Source: Neodontobutis hainanensis | Taxonomy: Eukaryota; Chordata; Actinopteri; Gobiiformes; Odontobutidae | Reading direction: 5' to 3' | NCBI GenBank assembly: GCA_024349245.1 | Contig: JALDNG010000089.1 | Location: forward strand, 1,108,001-1,172,000 | DNA: 64,000 nucleotides | Part shown: positions 46,719 through 58,607 of the stretch, piece after piece | How the letters are laid out: each line of letters starts with the position of its first letter | How positions within the stretch are numbered: the first letter of the stretch is position 1 | The notes under the pieces: model-generated | Seen by the model: the letters and a program-made list of their open reading frames with translations, nothing else | What the model was told of the DNA's origin: nothing | Database searches by the model: none | Program-made: the position numbers and the translations under genes

Positions 46719-48232
46719 CTAACTCTGGTCGACTCCAGAGTCCTCCTGGTCCGTGGTTAGTCCGGTTTTGATGGACTTGAGCTCCTGTTGTGTGGTGGAC
46801 TGACTCTCTGTGGAGCCGCTCTGGTCCGGTCCCGGTCCAGCTCCAGTCCAACATCGGAGGCACCTGGGGACGGACTCACACAGAGCTTTCCTGAACATGG
46901 AGCTGGAGAAGACGTAGAGCACAGGATCCAGGGCTGAGTTGAGGAAGTTCAGCCCCAGAGACACGAGGGTGAGCTGCGTGAAGGTGTAGAAGGCGGCGCA
47001 GTCCCAGGGTCGGTACCGGGCCACAATCCAGATCCCAACCGTGGTCACACTTGTCGGCAAAAAACACACCAGAAACATCACCACAATCCCGATACACACC
47101 CGCATCGCTTTACGCACCTTCTCTGGGTTCCCCACACACCGGCCTTTGAGGAACAACGAGATCCGGACAGAGCAGTAGAGCAGCATCATGAAAGGAACAA
47201 GGAACTCCAAAACCGTCAGGCCCCGGTGGATCCCGACCAGGACCACGATGGCCTGAGACTCTTCTTTGTACGACGCAAAGAAGAAGCACTGGGTCTGGTT
47301 CTGCAGGACTTTGATGTGACTTAAGGCCAGAATTGGGACTCGAGGGACAATCACCAGAATCCAGACCAACAGGGACACCAAGACCGCATGGAACCGGGTC
47401 AGGCGGTTGATCCGGTGGTGAGGGTGGACCACCTGCAGGACACAGGAAGACAGGGTTTTAAGAGGACTCCAAAAGGACTAAGGCAGGTCTTAACTGAAAC
47501 TAAAACCAAGAATAAACCAGGACTAAAACTGGACCAGCCCAGAACTAACCCTTGTCTACACGAGACTAAACCAAGATTAAATCAAGAACAAAATCCCCCA
47601 AAATCCTTGACCAAACCAAAGTCTAAACCTGGCTTACAGAAAAAGATTAAACAAAACCAAAAAGCAAACTGAAAAAAGCTAAATCTAAGACTGAACCTGA
47701 CCTTGAACTAAAACTGAAACCAAGAATAAAACAGGGTTAAACCAGTATTAAATCAGGACTTAAACCAGACTAAACCTAGACCAAACCAAAAGTGAAGCAG
47801 GTGTTCTAAATCTTGACTAAATTTCGCACTAAATCAAAGACTAAACCAGGTCTAAACCAGACTGAACCCGGACTTTAGTCTTACCTTGAAGTACCTGTAG
47901 AGGGCGACCACAGTCATCATGGCGATGCTGGCGGAGCGGTTGGTGAACATCAGGAACAGGTTGATCCTGCAGAGTCCGTCCCCAAAGACCCAGTAAGTCC
48001 GAAACAAGGCGTCGATCCGCTGCGGCAGACTGACCATCGCCATGAAGTCCGCGATCACCAGGTTGAACAGGAAGACTGTGTTCGGGTTCCAGGACTTAAT
48101 TTTGAAGCAGAAGATCCACAGAGCCACCACATTCCCCAGGATTCCCAAAACCACGTCCAGGGTCAGGAGATGGGGCAGGATCTGGCCCTCAAGCTGGACC
48201 CCCACCGGGGGGCATCCTGAATGGTTTGACAT
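46719..48232 (-). CDS. class A GPCR, HCAR/OXER1-like, copy A (intact)
   Basis: Two coding exons, 47885-48232 (116 codons) and 46719-47432 (237 codons plus stop), joined in phase 0 with gtaaga and ctgcag to 353 aa. Seven segments are visible: TM1 VVLGILGNVVALWIF, TM2 LFNLVIADFMAM, Cys in FGDGLC, TM3 NRSASIAMMTVVALYRYF, then VHPHHRINR, TM4 VSLLVWILVIVP, ECL2 Cys in QTQCFFF, TM5 LEFLVPFMMLLYC, TM6 FLVCFLPTS, TM7 NFLNSALDPVLY. WIFCF, VHPHH and LDPVLY point to the hydroxycarboxylic-acid / oxoeicosanoid (HCAR, OXER1, GPR31) group; ligand not predictable. The DRY motif is YRY. Mammalian members have intronless coding regions, whereas this one is split right after RYFK. Also see the duplicate at 54.4-56.4 kb. 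Confidence 0.88.
47433..47884 (-). repeat. GPCR copy A intron, rich in degenerate 'actaaaccaggac' motifs
   Basis: The 452-bp intron is almost entirely made of diverged accaagaataaaccagg, aactaaaccaag type units. The corresponding intron of copy B (55.7-56.1 kb part) shares them, so they predate the duplication. Confidence 0.7.
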
Positions 48233-48235
48233 AGA

Positions 48236-48420
48236 CCTGTGGGAGACAAGACCGGTTTAACACAGACCTGAGGGGGACAAGACCGGTTTAACACAGACCT
48301 GAGGGGGACAAGACCGGTTTAACACAGACCTGAAGGGGACAAGACCGGTTTAACACAGACCTGAGGGGGACAAGACCGGTTTAACACAGACCTGAGGGGG
48401 ACAAGTTCGGTTTAACATGG
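48236..48420 (-). repeat. 31-bp minisatellite of 3' splice-site-like units, copy A
   Basis: Six units of agacctgagggggacaagac plus cggtttaacac. On the gene strand each reads CTTGTCCCCCTCAG|GTCT, a pyrimidine tract and CAG. The unit nearest the start codon (CTTGTCTCCCACAG|GTCTATG) is the likely true acceptor, with exon start at 48236. Confidence 0.9.
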
Positions 48421-49245
48421 ACCAAAGGGGGACATGTCTCTGTCCCTGTCTTCTGCGTCTTCTCTCCATAAACTTCCTCTTTACTATTCCTCTCGGCCTC
48501 CTGCAGCTCTAACCTCAGCATCTTTTGACCAATATATTCACTCTCTCTCCCCTAAATTTCACCTCTTCCTCTTTTCAACTTCCCTTTTCTTGTTCTCTGA
48601 CGTTAAATGTTTGTCAAAGTAAACCACAAAATCTTTCTAAAGAGTGCCACTTTTACACTGACTCTGATCAGTGTCTTTCCTCCTCCTCGTCCCTGATTGG
48701 TCCCTGAGCTGAGTTTCTGTCCTCTGCCTGGATCTGAACCTGCTCCTGTTTAGTTCAGTGTAAGTTTCACAGAGATCTACCTTAAGTGGCATAAAACACA
48801 TTTTATACAGGTATGAATTTTGAATTTAAATGTGCTTTAAAAATTAAATAGCATATTAAATATCAGAACAAATAAAACATGCTTAGATCACATAGGACAA
48901 AATACAAAACAAGACAATATTATTATTAATCAAAGAGACAAGAGTATAATAATAATAATAAAGAGAACTCATAGCTTAACCCAAAGCTTTTTTTTTTTAA
49001 GGTTTCTTTTAAAAGAGGACACTGATGGAACAGAGCATATTATTTCCAAAGTCTGCCCAGCACCACCAGACTAATGTTGAGAAGTTTTGGGGAACACGGC
49101 CGTCCTCTGAGGACAACATAGACATTTAAACAAAACTGAATTTTTACACTACAATGGTTTAGTTCTTTATAGCTTCATAAATGTTTTTCTGTCTTTTAAC
49201 AATGATTTAGCCACACAGTAAGAGTGAAAATAAATTGCCACTCAC

Positions 49246-49300
49246 CAGATTTGAGAGGGTCACACCTGAAGAAGAACTGTGACAGGATTTATCCCGGACC
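49246..49300 (-). other. candidate 5' UTR exon end of GPCR copy A
   Basis: On the gene strand CAAATCTG|GTGAGTGG gives a strong donor (exon end 49246). The same donor and surrounding sequence are kept in copy B (exon end 59462). With the acceptor at 48236 this would form a 5' non-coding exon; the upstream limit is unknown. Confidence 0.45.
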
Positions 49301-49594
49301 AGTGAGGTCTGGATTTACATAAAGTCAAACAAAGCTGAGTTTATGAGAAATGAAGCAGAACTGTGGACTGCACAGGTTTGTGACAGCAACACAAAGAGTT
49401 TCCTCACACGGAGATCATTACACAACACAAGAGGACAATACAGTTTATGTGGGTCAGAGGTCAGAGGAAAACAACGAAAAGGAATTCCTGGGTTAGTCCT
49501 GGTTTATTCTTGCTTTAGATCTTATTGTTTATTCTTGGGGTTTAGTGTTAGTTTAGACCTAGTTTAGTCTGGTTAACATCTGCTTTAGTCCAGA

Positions 49595-51340
49595 TTATGC
49601 CTCTGTTTCTTTAGTCCTGACCCACTTAACTTCTCCCTTTTGTCTGGTCCCCTGACACCGAGCAAGCCTTCCAAGAGCTCAAGGAACATTTCACCTCAGC
49701 ACCTGTCCTGGGTCACCCTGACCCCTCACTTCAGTTCATTGTCGAGGTCAATGCTTTGGACTCTGGTGTGGGAGCTGTACTTTCTCAGCACTCGTCCATG
49801 GATCAGAGGCTATACCCTTGTGCCTTCTTCTTCCACCATCTGTCTCCCGCTGTACACAATCATACCCTTGGAGACTGTGAACTGCTGGCCGTGAAGATGG
49901 CCCTGGAGGAGTGGCGGCATTATTTTGAGGGGGAAGAACATCCTTTTGTGGTCTAGATGGATTATAACAACATATCTTGCATTCAGTCCACTAAGGAGCT
50001 CAAGTCCCGTCAGGCTCATTGTGCATTTGCTTTTTGGTTGATTCACTTTCACACTAACCTAGCGCCCGGGTTCCAAAAAAAATAAACCTGCTTCTCTCTC
50101 TTGGCAGTTTACCCCCCAGATTCTCCGGATCAAGCCAACACCATCCTGTCCCCAGCCTGTGTGGTTGGAACCATTACCTGGGAGATTAAGTCCCTCGTGA
50201 GGGAGGCTCAACTAGTCAAACCGGACCCAGTAAATGGACTCCCTAAATGTCTGTTTTTCCACAGCTCTTTGTGTTTGCAGGTCATCCACTGGTGACACAC
50301 TGCCCTATTAAACTTGCCATCCTGGGGTTTGTCGAACCCTCATCCTACTCCGTCGCCATTTCTGGTGGCACACCATGGTTAAGGACACCCAAGAATACAT
50401 CTCGGCTTGTACTGTCTGGGTTTGGGGCAAATCCTCCCATCAACTGCCGGCGGGTCACTTGTGCCCCCTAGCTGTCTTGGGCTGGCCTTGGTCCCATGTG
50501 GCCCTTGACTTTGTCTCTGGATTGCCGGTGTCCTGAGGTAATGCTGTCATTCTCACTATCATTGACAGGTTCTCCAAATCAGTCCATTTCTTCGCCTTGA
50601 CTAAACTCCCCTCAGTGACAGCGGACCTGTTAGTTCAACTTCTCTTCCGAATTCATGGGATCCTCCTTAATGTTGTTTCTGGATGCAGACCGCAGTTTAT
50701 TTCCAAAGTCTGTAAAGGCTTTTGTCAAGCCATTGGGGCCAGGGTGAGTCTTTCTTCAGGCTTTCATCCACAGACAAATGGCAGTGTGAGAGAGGGCGAA
50801 CCAGGACCATGGATCTGCACTCAGTTGTGTTGCTGCCCAGGACCTGACCAGCTGGAGTACTCACCCGTCCTGGTGGAGTATGCACATAAATCACTTGTCA
50901 TCCTTTGATTGTGCCTCGGATACTTACCTCCTCTGTTTCCTGATCAGGATGACAACACTGCAGTCCCGTCAGTGATGGACCTTGTCTGTCGATGTTGCGC
51001 ATTTAGGGAATAGCTCGTGCTGCCCTACCACGCTCTTCAGAGCACAAACGGACACCCCCTCCTGATTACCAACCAGGTCACTTGGTATGGCTCTCGTCCA
51101 AGGACATTCTGCTCAAGATACTGTCAAAGAAGCTTGTGCTCCGTTACACTGGGCCATTTAAAGCAGCCTCCCTCCCCAAAAATGTATCCAAGTTTTCATG
51201 TCTCTCAGCTGAAACCGGTGCTCGCCTGCCTACCTGCCTACCTGCCTCCTTTTCGGCCTGCCTGTTCAGTCTTGACTATCCAGCCCCTGTTATCTCCATC
51301 TTTGCCACTTGTTCAGCTTGAACTACAGCAATAAACCAGT
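49595..51340 (+). mobile_element. degenerate Ty3/gypsy retrotransposon (pol part)
   Basis: In plus-strand order: RNase H (FIVEVNALDSGVGAVLSQ, LGDCELLAVKMALEEWRHY, about 49640-49960), the segment that follows it (SYIQSTKELKSRQA-like, about 49975), integrase core (TIIDRFSKSVHFFALTK, CRPQFISKVCKGFCQ, GFHPQTNGS, about 50555-50790) and the C-terminal FHVSQLKPVL motif (about 51195). Several stops and frameshifts; no reading frame spans it. I did not find its LTRs. Confidence 0.85.
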
Positions 51341-51394
51341 TCTTGTCCCGTCACTGTGTTCTGTCTTTGGGGCCTCTACTTGAACCTTGACAAG

Positions 51395-51775
51395 TTTAGA
51401 CTCTTTTTAGTCCTGGTTAAGTCCTGGTTTAGGCCTGGTTTAGACCTGGTTTAGTCCTGGTTTAGACCATTTTAAGTTCTGGTTTAGACCATTTTTAGTC
51501 GTGGTTTAGTAATGGTCTAGACCTGTTTTGGCCCTGGTTTAGTCATGGATTAGGCCCCTTTTAGTTCTGGTTTAGACTCTTTTTAGTCCTGATTAAGTCC
51601 TGGTTAAGTCCTGGTTTAGACCTGGTTTAGACCTGGTTTAGTCCTGGTTTAGACCATTTTTAGTCGTGGTTTAGTAATGGTCTAGACCTGGTTTGGCCCT
51701 GGTTTAGTCATGGATTAGGCCCCTTTTAGTTCTGGTTTAGACTCTTTTTAGTCCTGTTTTTGTCCTGGTTTGGTA
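51395..51775. repeat. ggtttagtcctggtttagacc array with higher-order repeat
   Basis: Same short-unit family. Here a block of about 165 bp (ttctggtttagac... to ...catggattaggcccc) is itself repeated (about 51475-51570 and 51650-51750). Confidence 0.85.
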
Positions 51776-51999
51776 TTTTGTGGTGTATTTTTTATTTATT
51801 TTTTATTTTTTCCTCATTAACAGCTAACAATAAACCACTTTGGCTCTGGAGCAGTGGAATATGCAGTGGAAATGTTCATGGAATAATGGTTGGTGCAGTC
51901 ACTTCAAACTCATTATGTGGAGATTGAACTTTTGAGTGTTTTTCAGAAAATTTCCAGACACTGTGTTCACAGGAAGTGATGAAACCTGAGAGAGTTGTG

Positions 52000-54384
52000 C
52001 TTCTGTTGTGACAATGGGGAATTAAACAATTTTGTTAAAAAACAACACAATGTGGTATATCAGTGTTACCAGATACTTAAACCAAATAATTGTACAGACA
52101 ACCCAAAATTATTGTATTTTAGCACAAATTATTGTACAATAAAAATTTGAATGTAGAAACGTCCTTCAAAGGAGTTTTTGATGCTTAAAATGTGCTCAAA
52201 GAAACAGTTATTAGACTCTCACATTCAAAAGCATCAATAACAGACAATAATTAGAAGCCACAAAGGTTTTGTCTGGGAGGTTACCGCCCATAGCCTCACA
52301 TATACGTTACACAAACGCAGTGTCTCAATTCATACGCTCCCACAAAGGCTCAAAGAAATAAATGTAAGTACAGCCTTAAACAAAAAGGCTGTGATGAACA
52401 CTCACAAACAACAAACCTGTTGCTCTAATTGTAAATGATAAAAAAAATACCTATTCAGGTATTAAATAAACTCACTCACCTAGCTGATGAATTGATAAGT
52501 AACTTTTGGACTTTCGAAAACTTCTTTCTGCTCATTGCAGTACAACAGGTGCAAGGAAACCTTTAAAAAAGATCAGACTGTGATCAGGTTGTGTGAGGTG
52601 TTGACTTGTTTTTTTGTTCATTTGTGTCTCTTTCTGGAACCCACTGTCCCGAGTACACACTTATTAACTAGTCTGTGGAGGTTCTCTGTCATCCAGGTCA
52701 TCTTGAAGAAAAAGTAAAAGCATCTGGACTCAGTTTTTAAGATGAAGACGTTTTGTCTCTAATTTCAAGAGACTTTATAAATTCTGAGATCAACTGGTAA
52801 GAGAGCTGAGCTTATGTCTCTAGAGGGAGGAGTTTGACCTGAAACTAAACCTGATGGACCAGGTTGTTCTGGTTTCATAGTCATTAGCTATGAAAAGGAC
52901 AGTGTGACTCCTGATGTGAGAGTTGTTAAGGCCCAGGAGAGTCATTAGTGTCACTGTTTTATTCAGGTGTTGTTGTTGTTCCAGAGTGAAACTGTTTTTT
53001 TTAACGTTTCAAAACACTGTTGTAAATACTAGACAACATAATCTGAGGCCACCTCCTCTGTTCAAAGAGGGCTTAGTCTGACTGATTATGCCCAAGGACC
53101 TCTGTTCATGGAGTCTGGACAGACTCCATGAATTGTGTTTTTGTCTTGACTCAGTCTTGGTCTGTCTCTAAAAGGTCCCGATGTTCTGAGATCTCAGTCA
53201 TGACTTATCAACACTAACAGGCCTAAAGCGTTTAAACAAGTCTCTGTTGTGTGGATAAAGTTAAATTAGCTGTAGGCATCTCACCAAAAAAGATTAACTT
53301 AAGATTGGACGATTGTACAATACAGTGAAACTGCACATTTCGGAGTGGCCTTTTATTGTGGCCAGCCTAAAGCACACCTGTGCAGTAGTCATGCTCTCTA
53401 ATTCAGCATCTTGATATGCCACACCTGTGAGGAGGATAGATAATCTCGGCAAAGGAGAAGTGCTCACTAGCACAGATTTGGACAGATTTGTGAACAATGG
53501 TCCTTTTGTGTTAATAGAAAAAGTCTAAGAAAAAGTGTTGCGTTTAATTTTTTGTTCAGTACAGCTTTTTATGTCAAGTTTGCAAGATTACATTTTATTA
53601 TTAATATTGTGTTTGAAGGTGTATCTTTATTTAATGTTTTAATAAAACTGTAATCTTTTAAAGCAGCATTTTGATGTTTAGTCTTTTCAGGCTGGAATCA
53701 GCAGAACTCAGCAACAACAAAGAGTGAGTCTAAGGGGCACAATCTCTGAGAACTGAAGTTACATCCTTTTGTTTTATTTACAGCACTTTAAAAAACACAA
53801 TCATCAGGGAAAAAAAACACACAAAAGGAACATTAATATAAAATAGCAAACAGATATAAAACATAAAAGTCATAAAAACACAGGTCTTTATTGTGCAAAA
53901 GTACATTTATTTCAGTAATATTACTAGTATTTTATATAGATGTATTACATGCAAAATGAGATATTACAAGCCTTTATTTGTTATAAATTTTACCCAAAGT
54001 AAACACCAAGAAAATTTGTATATAGTGAAAAGGTTCAGTATTGTAGGCTCAAAGGTTTAAACTCTAATCAGTTAATTATTACAAAACACCTGCAAATGGT
54101 TCCTGAGCCTTTAAATTGTCTCTCAGTCTAAGATGAATTAATTTTGATTTCATTTAATGATTTAAATCTTTTGAGTTTCACATGTATACCACTCAAATGA
54201 AATATAACCAGGACTAGCCTAGGACTAAGTGTGGTGTAAACCTAAACTAAACCGGGATAAACCTACAACAGGATCCATTTCAGAGCAAGTCTAAAATAAT
54301 ATGAAATTAAACTAAACTATAGCCAATACAATAATAAACTTGACCTGGGCTAAACTAAGACTATAAAGCAGGTCTAAACAAGGC
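52000..54384. other. intergenic between the two GPCR copies
   Basis: A fish repeat fragment at about 52680-52800 (tctctgtcatccaggtcat, agatgaagacgttttgtctct), a MITE-like repeat at 53.3-53.6 kb, and unique AT-rich DNA. No exon recognised. Confidence 0.55.
53270..53570. mobile_element. MITE-like fish repeat
   Basis: Carries agtggccttttattgtggcc, agcatcttgatatgccacac, ggcaaaggagaagtgctcac and the end gttgcgtttaattttttgtt, which I recognise as a high-copy non-autonomous fish DNA element. No coding capacity; class not assigned. Confidence 0.6.
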
Positions 54385-55129
54385 CTAATGCCGGTCGACT
54401 CCAGAGTCCTCCTGGTCCGTGGTTAGTCCGGTTTTGATGGACTTGAGCTCCTGTTGTGTGGTAGACTGACTCTCTGTGGAGCTGCTCTGGTCCGGTCCCG
54501 GTCCAGCTCCAGTCCAACATCGGAGGCACCTGGGGACGGACTCACACAGAGCTTTCCTGAACATTGAGCTGGAGAAGACGTAGAGCACAGGATCCAGGGC
54601 TGAGTTGAGGAAGTTCAGCCCCAGAGACACAATGGTGAGCTGTGTGAAGGTGTAGAAGGCGGCGCAGTCCCAGGGTCGGTACCGGGCCACAATCCAGATC
54701 CCGGCCGTGGTTGCGCTTGTCGGCAGGAAACACACCAGAAACACCACTACAATCCCGATACACACCCGCATCGCTTTACGCACCTTCTCTGGGTTCCCCA
54801 CACGCCGGCCTCGGAGGAACAACGAGATCCGGACAGAGCAGAAGAGCAGCATCGCAAAAGGGACAAGGAACTCCAAAACCGTCAGGCCCGGTGGATCCCG
54901 ACCAGGACCACGATGGCCTGAGACGCCTCTTTGTACGACGTGAAGAAGAAGCACTGGGTCTGGTTCTGCAGGACTTTGATGTGACTGAAGGCCAGCATCG
55001 GGACTCGAGGGGCCATCACCAGAATCCAGACCAACAGGGACACCAAGACTGCATGGAACCGGGTCAGGCGGTTGATCCGGTGGTGAGGGTGGACCACCTG
55101 CAGGACACAGGAAGACAGGGTTTTAAGAC

Positions 55130-55735
55130 TGACTTTTGTCCAATGAATCACCATCAGATCTGTCTCTCGTCTCTGCTCTCTGTTCCCGTCACTGCTCCAC
55201 TCATGGGTCGAAGGAACGGATGGTCTGGCCCGCACCGCTTGAAGAGCGTAGTTTCGGGACTTTTCAAAAACGCTCTAGGTCAGCGTTTTCCCATGCATGG
55301 TTCAGGTTCCGATCCTCCGACGACGAGAAGGAAACAGGTGTTGGGATCCCGGACGAGCCCCCAAATGTTATAATAATTTTACTTTCCTTTACAGATTAAA
55401 TGAGCAGACGAAGGAGATTGAGTATGATTTTAGAATAAAGGGTCAGGTTTTATTCCTTGCAAGGAATTAAGCAAAATACATGTCAGACACAGTTACACGC
55501 TGAGGGTTTTGCTCTCGTTTCACCCAAAAGTAAACATTACATTGCATTTTATATCAGACGGTTCAGACAGTGCCTTGGACAGTGACGATGGTAACCGCCT
55601 CCAGAGACCTACAACCCAGAAGCCAGGTGGTAATATGTCTAGGTCTATGTTGAAGGCCAGGGCCTGAACAAAATAACCCACAGTAATAATGAAATAATAA
55701 TTGGATGAAATATAGAATGTAAAATTCCCATAACA
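55130..55735 (-). mobile_element. endogenous retrovirus: LTR plus leader fragment
   Basis: On the minus strand an LTR of 370 bp runs from TGTTATGGG (55735) to TTATAACA (55366). Inside are TATAAAA (about 55540) and AATAAA (about 55450). Two bases later is an 18-base primer-binding site complementary to tRNA-Pro (55346-55363), as in gammaretrovirus-type elements. About 210 bp of leader follow to about 55130, then host intron resumes (copy A continues directly there). No gag, pol or env is present, so it is a non-coding relic. It sits in the intron of GPCR copy B in the same orientation and is absent from copy A. Confidence 0.8.
55346..55363 (-). other. tRNA-Pro-type primer-binding site
   Basis: The gene-strand sequence TGGGGGCTCGTCCGGGAT follows the LTR by two bases and matches the well-known Pro-tRNA primer site of gammaretroviruses. 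Confidence 0.85.
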
Positions 55736-56449
55736 GGACTTCACTGGTTTTTAACCATGACTAAAACTGGACTAAACCAAAGTCTAATCATGGACTAAAC
55801 TTGCTAACAACAGAAAAAAGAAAGAAGAAAAAAAAAAGAAATCAACTAAAAAAGCTAAATCTAAGATTGAAGCTGGACAAGGACTAAACCTGTCATGAAA
55901 CCAAGAATAAATCATGTTTAAACCAGAATTAAACCAGGACTAAACCCAAACTAATACCAGCTCTAGACCAATCTAAACTCAGAGTAAACTTGGATCAAAC
56001 CAAACGTTAAGCAGGTGTTCTAAATCTTGACTAAATCAAGGACTAAATCAAGGACTAAACCAGGTCAAAACCAGACTGGAAACAGAACTTGAGTCTTACC
56101 TTGAAGTACCTGTAGAGGGCGACCACAGTCATCATGGCGATGCTGGCGGAGCGGTTGGTGAACATCAGGAACAGGTTGATCCTACAGAGTCCGTCCCCAA
56201 AGACCCAGTAAGTTCGGATCAGGGCGTCAATCCGCAGCGGCAGACTGACCAGGGCCATAAAGTCCGCAATCACCAGGTTGAACAGGAAGACTGTGTTCGG
56301 GTTCCAGGACTTGAGTTTAAAGCAGAAGATCCACAGAGCCACCACATTCCCCAGGATTCCCAAAACCACGTCCAGGGTCAGGACCGGGGGCAGGATCTGG
56401 CCTTCGAGCTGAATCCCCACCGGGGGGCATCCTGAACGGTTCGACATAG

Positions 56450-56640
56450 ACCTGTGGGAGACAAGTCCGGTTTAACACAGACCTGTGGGAGACAAGTCCA
56501 GTTTAACACAGACCTGAGGGGGACAAGTCCGGTTTAACACAGACCTGAGGGGGACAAGTCCGGTTTAACACAGACCTGAGGGGGACAAGTCCGGTTTAAT
56601 ACATGACCTGAGGGGGACAAGTCCGGTTTAACACAGACCT
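56450..56640 (-). repeat. 31-bp 3' splice-site-like minisatellite, copy B, left part
   Basis: Six units, the counterpart of 48236-48420. The array is interrupted by an L2-like LINE and resumes for about two units at 58608-58670. Confidence 0.9.
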
Positions 56641-58607
56641 CTGGCCACATATCAGAGAGCACTGAAGGAAGCTAAAGGACAATACCTCTCCCTTCTCATC
56701 AACAGAAATAGCCATCGCCCTGGAATTTTATTTAACACTATTAATTCTGTTTTTAATCCGGTGTCTGTTGCCTTGAATATTGTCTCTGAAAATACATGCA
56801 ATGCATTCAAGCAATACTTTGTGGACAAGGTTTTGACGGTTAGGCAAACCATTACTCAACACCCTGCTGTTGCCATGCCGTCTTGTGCGGCATAATGTGT
56901 GCTAGAGAACTTTGAGGCAGTTACTCTTGTGGACCTCAAAAAAGCTGTCCTCAAATTGAAGTCTACTACCTGCCCGCTAGATGCTGTTCCTGCAAGGATT
57001 CTGAAGGAGGCTGTTGACATCATTGGTCCCTGCCTTGTCTCCTTCATAAACAGCTGTCTTATTTCGGGCACTGTTCCTACAGCTCTCAAACATGCCATTA
57101 TTAGACCGTTGCTTAAGAAACCCAACCTAGACCCCTCCATACTATCTAACTTCCGCCCTATCTCTCATCTATCATTTCTGTCAAAGCTAATGGAGAAGCT
57201 TGTTTTCGCCCAGCTCCAGGCTCATCTGCAATTGCACAGCATTTGTGATACATTCCAGTCGGGTTTTAGGAACAGACATAGCACTGAATCTGCGCTACTG
57301 AGGGTGCATAATGACATTCTTGAAACACTGGACAGAAAAAGTTCTATGGTTCTGGTTTTACTGGACCTTACCGCTGCATTTGACACAGTGGATCATGATA
57401 TTCTCATCTCTCGTCTTCAACATGTTGCTGGTTTGCAGAAAGCGGTGCTGAAGTGGTTCTCCTCATACCTCACTAATAGAACCTTCTCAGTAATGCTCAA
57501 TGACTTTTCCTCCTCAATTGCCCCTTTGTCATCTGGAGTGCCACAGGGTTCCATTCTCGGTCCTATTTTATTTTCACTCTACATGCTGCCACTTGGTCAA
57601 CTCATCTCCAGACACAATGTTCATTTTCATTTCTATGCCGATGACCTCCAGATCTACCTTCCTGTGATTCTGAGTAATCGTCGCACTGGATCCTCTCCAT
57701 AATTGTCTTCAGGACATCAAACAGTGGCTTTCTCAGAATTTCCTTCATTTAAACGAAGGAAAGACTGAGTACATCCTATACAGCCCGGATTCATCCAACA
57801 GTGTTTTTAACTTTGGCCCCATGACACCTCAGTTTGCTCCGTCTGTGCGTAACCTGGGTGTTATTTTGGACAAAAACTTAAAGTTTGATAAACAGATTGG
57901 GGCAGTAGTGAAGGCAAGTTTTTTACCAATTACGACTTCTTAGTAAGGTTAAATATTTTTTGTCCAGAGCCGACCTGTAAAAAGCAATTCATGCCTTCAT
58001 CAGTTCGAGGATCGACTACTGTAATGCCCTCTACACTGGACTCAATACATCACTCATCAATCGCCTTCAACTGGTGCAAAACGCAGCCGCACGTCTTCTC
58101 TCCAATACATCTAGACGGTCACACATCACCCCTGTCCTCCGCTCGCTTCACTGGCTCCCAGTGCAGTTTAGGGTGGAGTATAAAGTCCTGCTGTTTGTGT
58201 TCAAGGCCATCCATGGTTTGGCCCCAGTATACCTCACTGACTTAATAAAAATATATCAGCCAACCAGAAAACTTCGCTCTTCTGAGCACATTTCTCTAGT
58301 GACTCCTACATACAGGTATAAAAAGTTTAAAGGCCGGTCATTTAGCGTTCAAGGACCAAAGTTGTGGAATGCACTTCCTGTGCACCTCTGCAACATCACT
58401 GTGCTGAGTGTTTTTAAAGCACACCTGAAAACTTATTTCTTTTCTAACCAAGAATTTTAAGACAGAGCGTCAGACTTGTTCCTGTTTCCATCTGTTTCTT
58501 TTATTTTCTTAGAGTTGTCTTTTGTTTTCTTGGAAAGCGCCTTGTGCACCTTTTGGCTGTTGTAAGGCGCTATATAAATAATATTTGATTGATTGATTGA
58601 TTGATTG
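56641..58607 (+). mobile_element. 5'-truncated L2-like non-LTR retrotransposon
   Basis: Reverse transcriptase from about 56899 to 57702: RPLLKKPNLDPS, NFRPISHLSFLSKLMEKLV, QSGFRNRHSTESAL, LLDLTAAFDTVDH, SSGVPQGSILGPILFSLYM and FYADDLQIYL. A frameshift near 57690 breaks it; later pieces (IKQWLSQNFLHLNEGKTEY; QNAAARLLSNTSRRSHITPV, LWNALPVHL to 58460) are C-terminal. The 3' end has gcgctatataaataatat and a (ttga)n tail. The flanking agacct (56635-56640, 58608-58613) may be a target-site duplication. The target was a unit of the 31-bp array upstream of GPCR copy B. Confidence 0.9.

Larger units (their letters stand above)
54385..56447 (-). pseudogene. HCAR/OXER1-like GPCR, copy B, one-base frameshift
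   Basis: Tandem duplicate of the 46.7-48.2 kb receptor with the same two-exon structure: 56100-56447 and 54385-55097. Exon 2 is 713 bp rather than 714: copy A has four C (plus strand) where copy B has three (54887-54889), shifting the frame after AIVVLVGIHR in ECL2/TM5. Downstream codons (GLTVLEFLVPFAMLL to the end) are otherwise intact in the other frame, and nearly all other differences are conservative. It is a young pseudogene, a polymorphic allele, or a homopolymer sequencing error. The intron is longer than in copy A because of an ERV LTR. Confidence 0.82.

Noticed and set aside
47433..47884. Copy A receptor read as an intronless gene with a stop
   Set aside because: The open frame past 47885 ends quickly in repeat sequence, whereas splicing restores RYFK-VVHPHH, shared by both copies.
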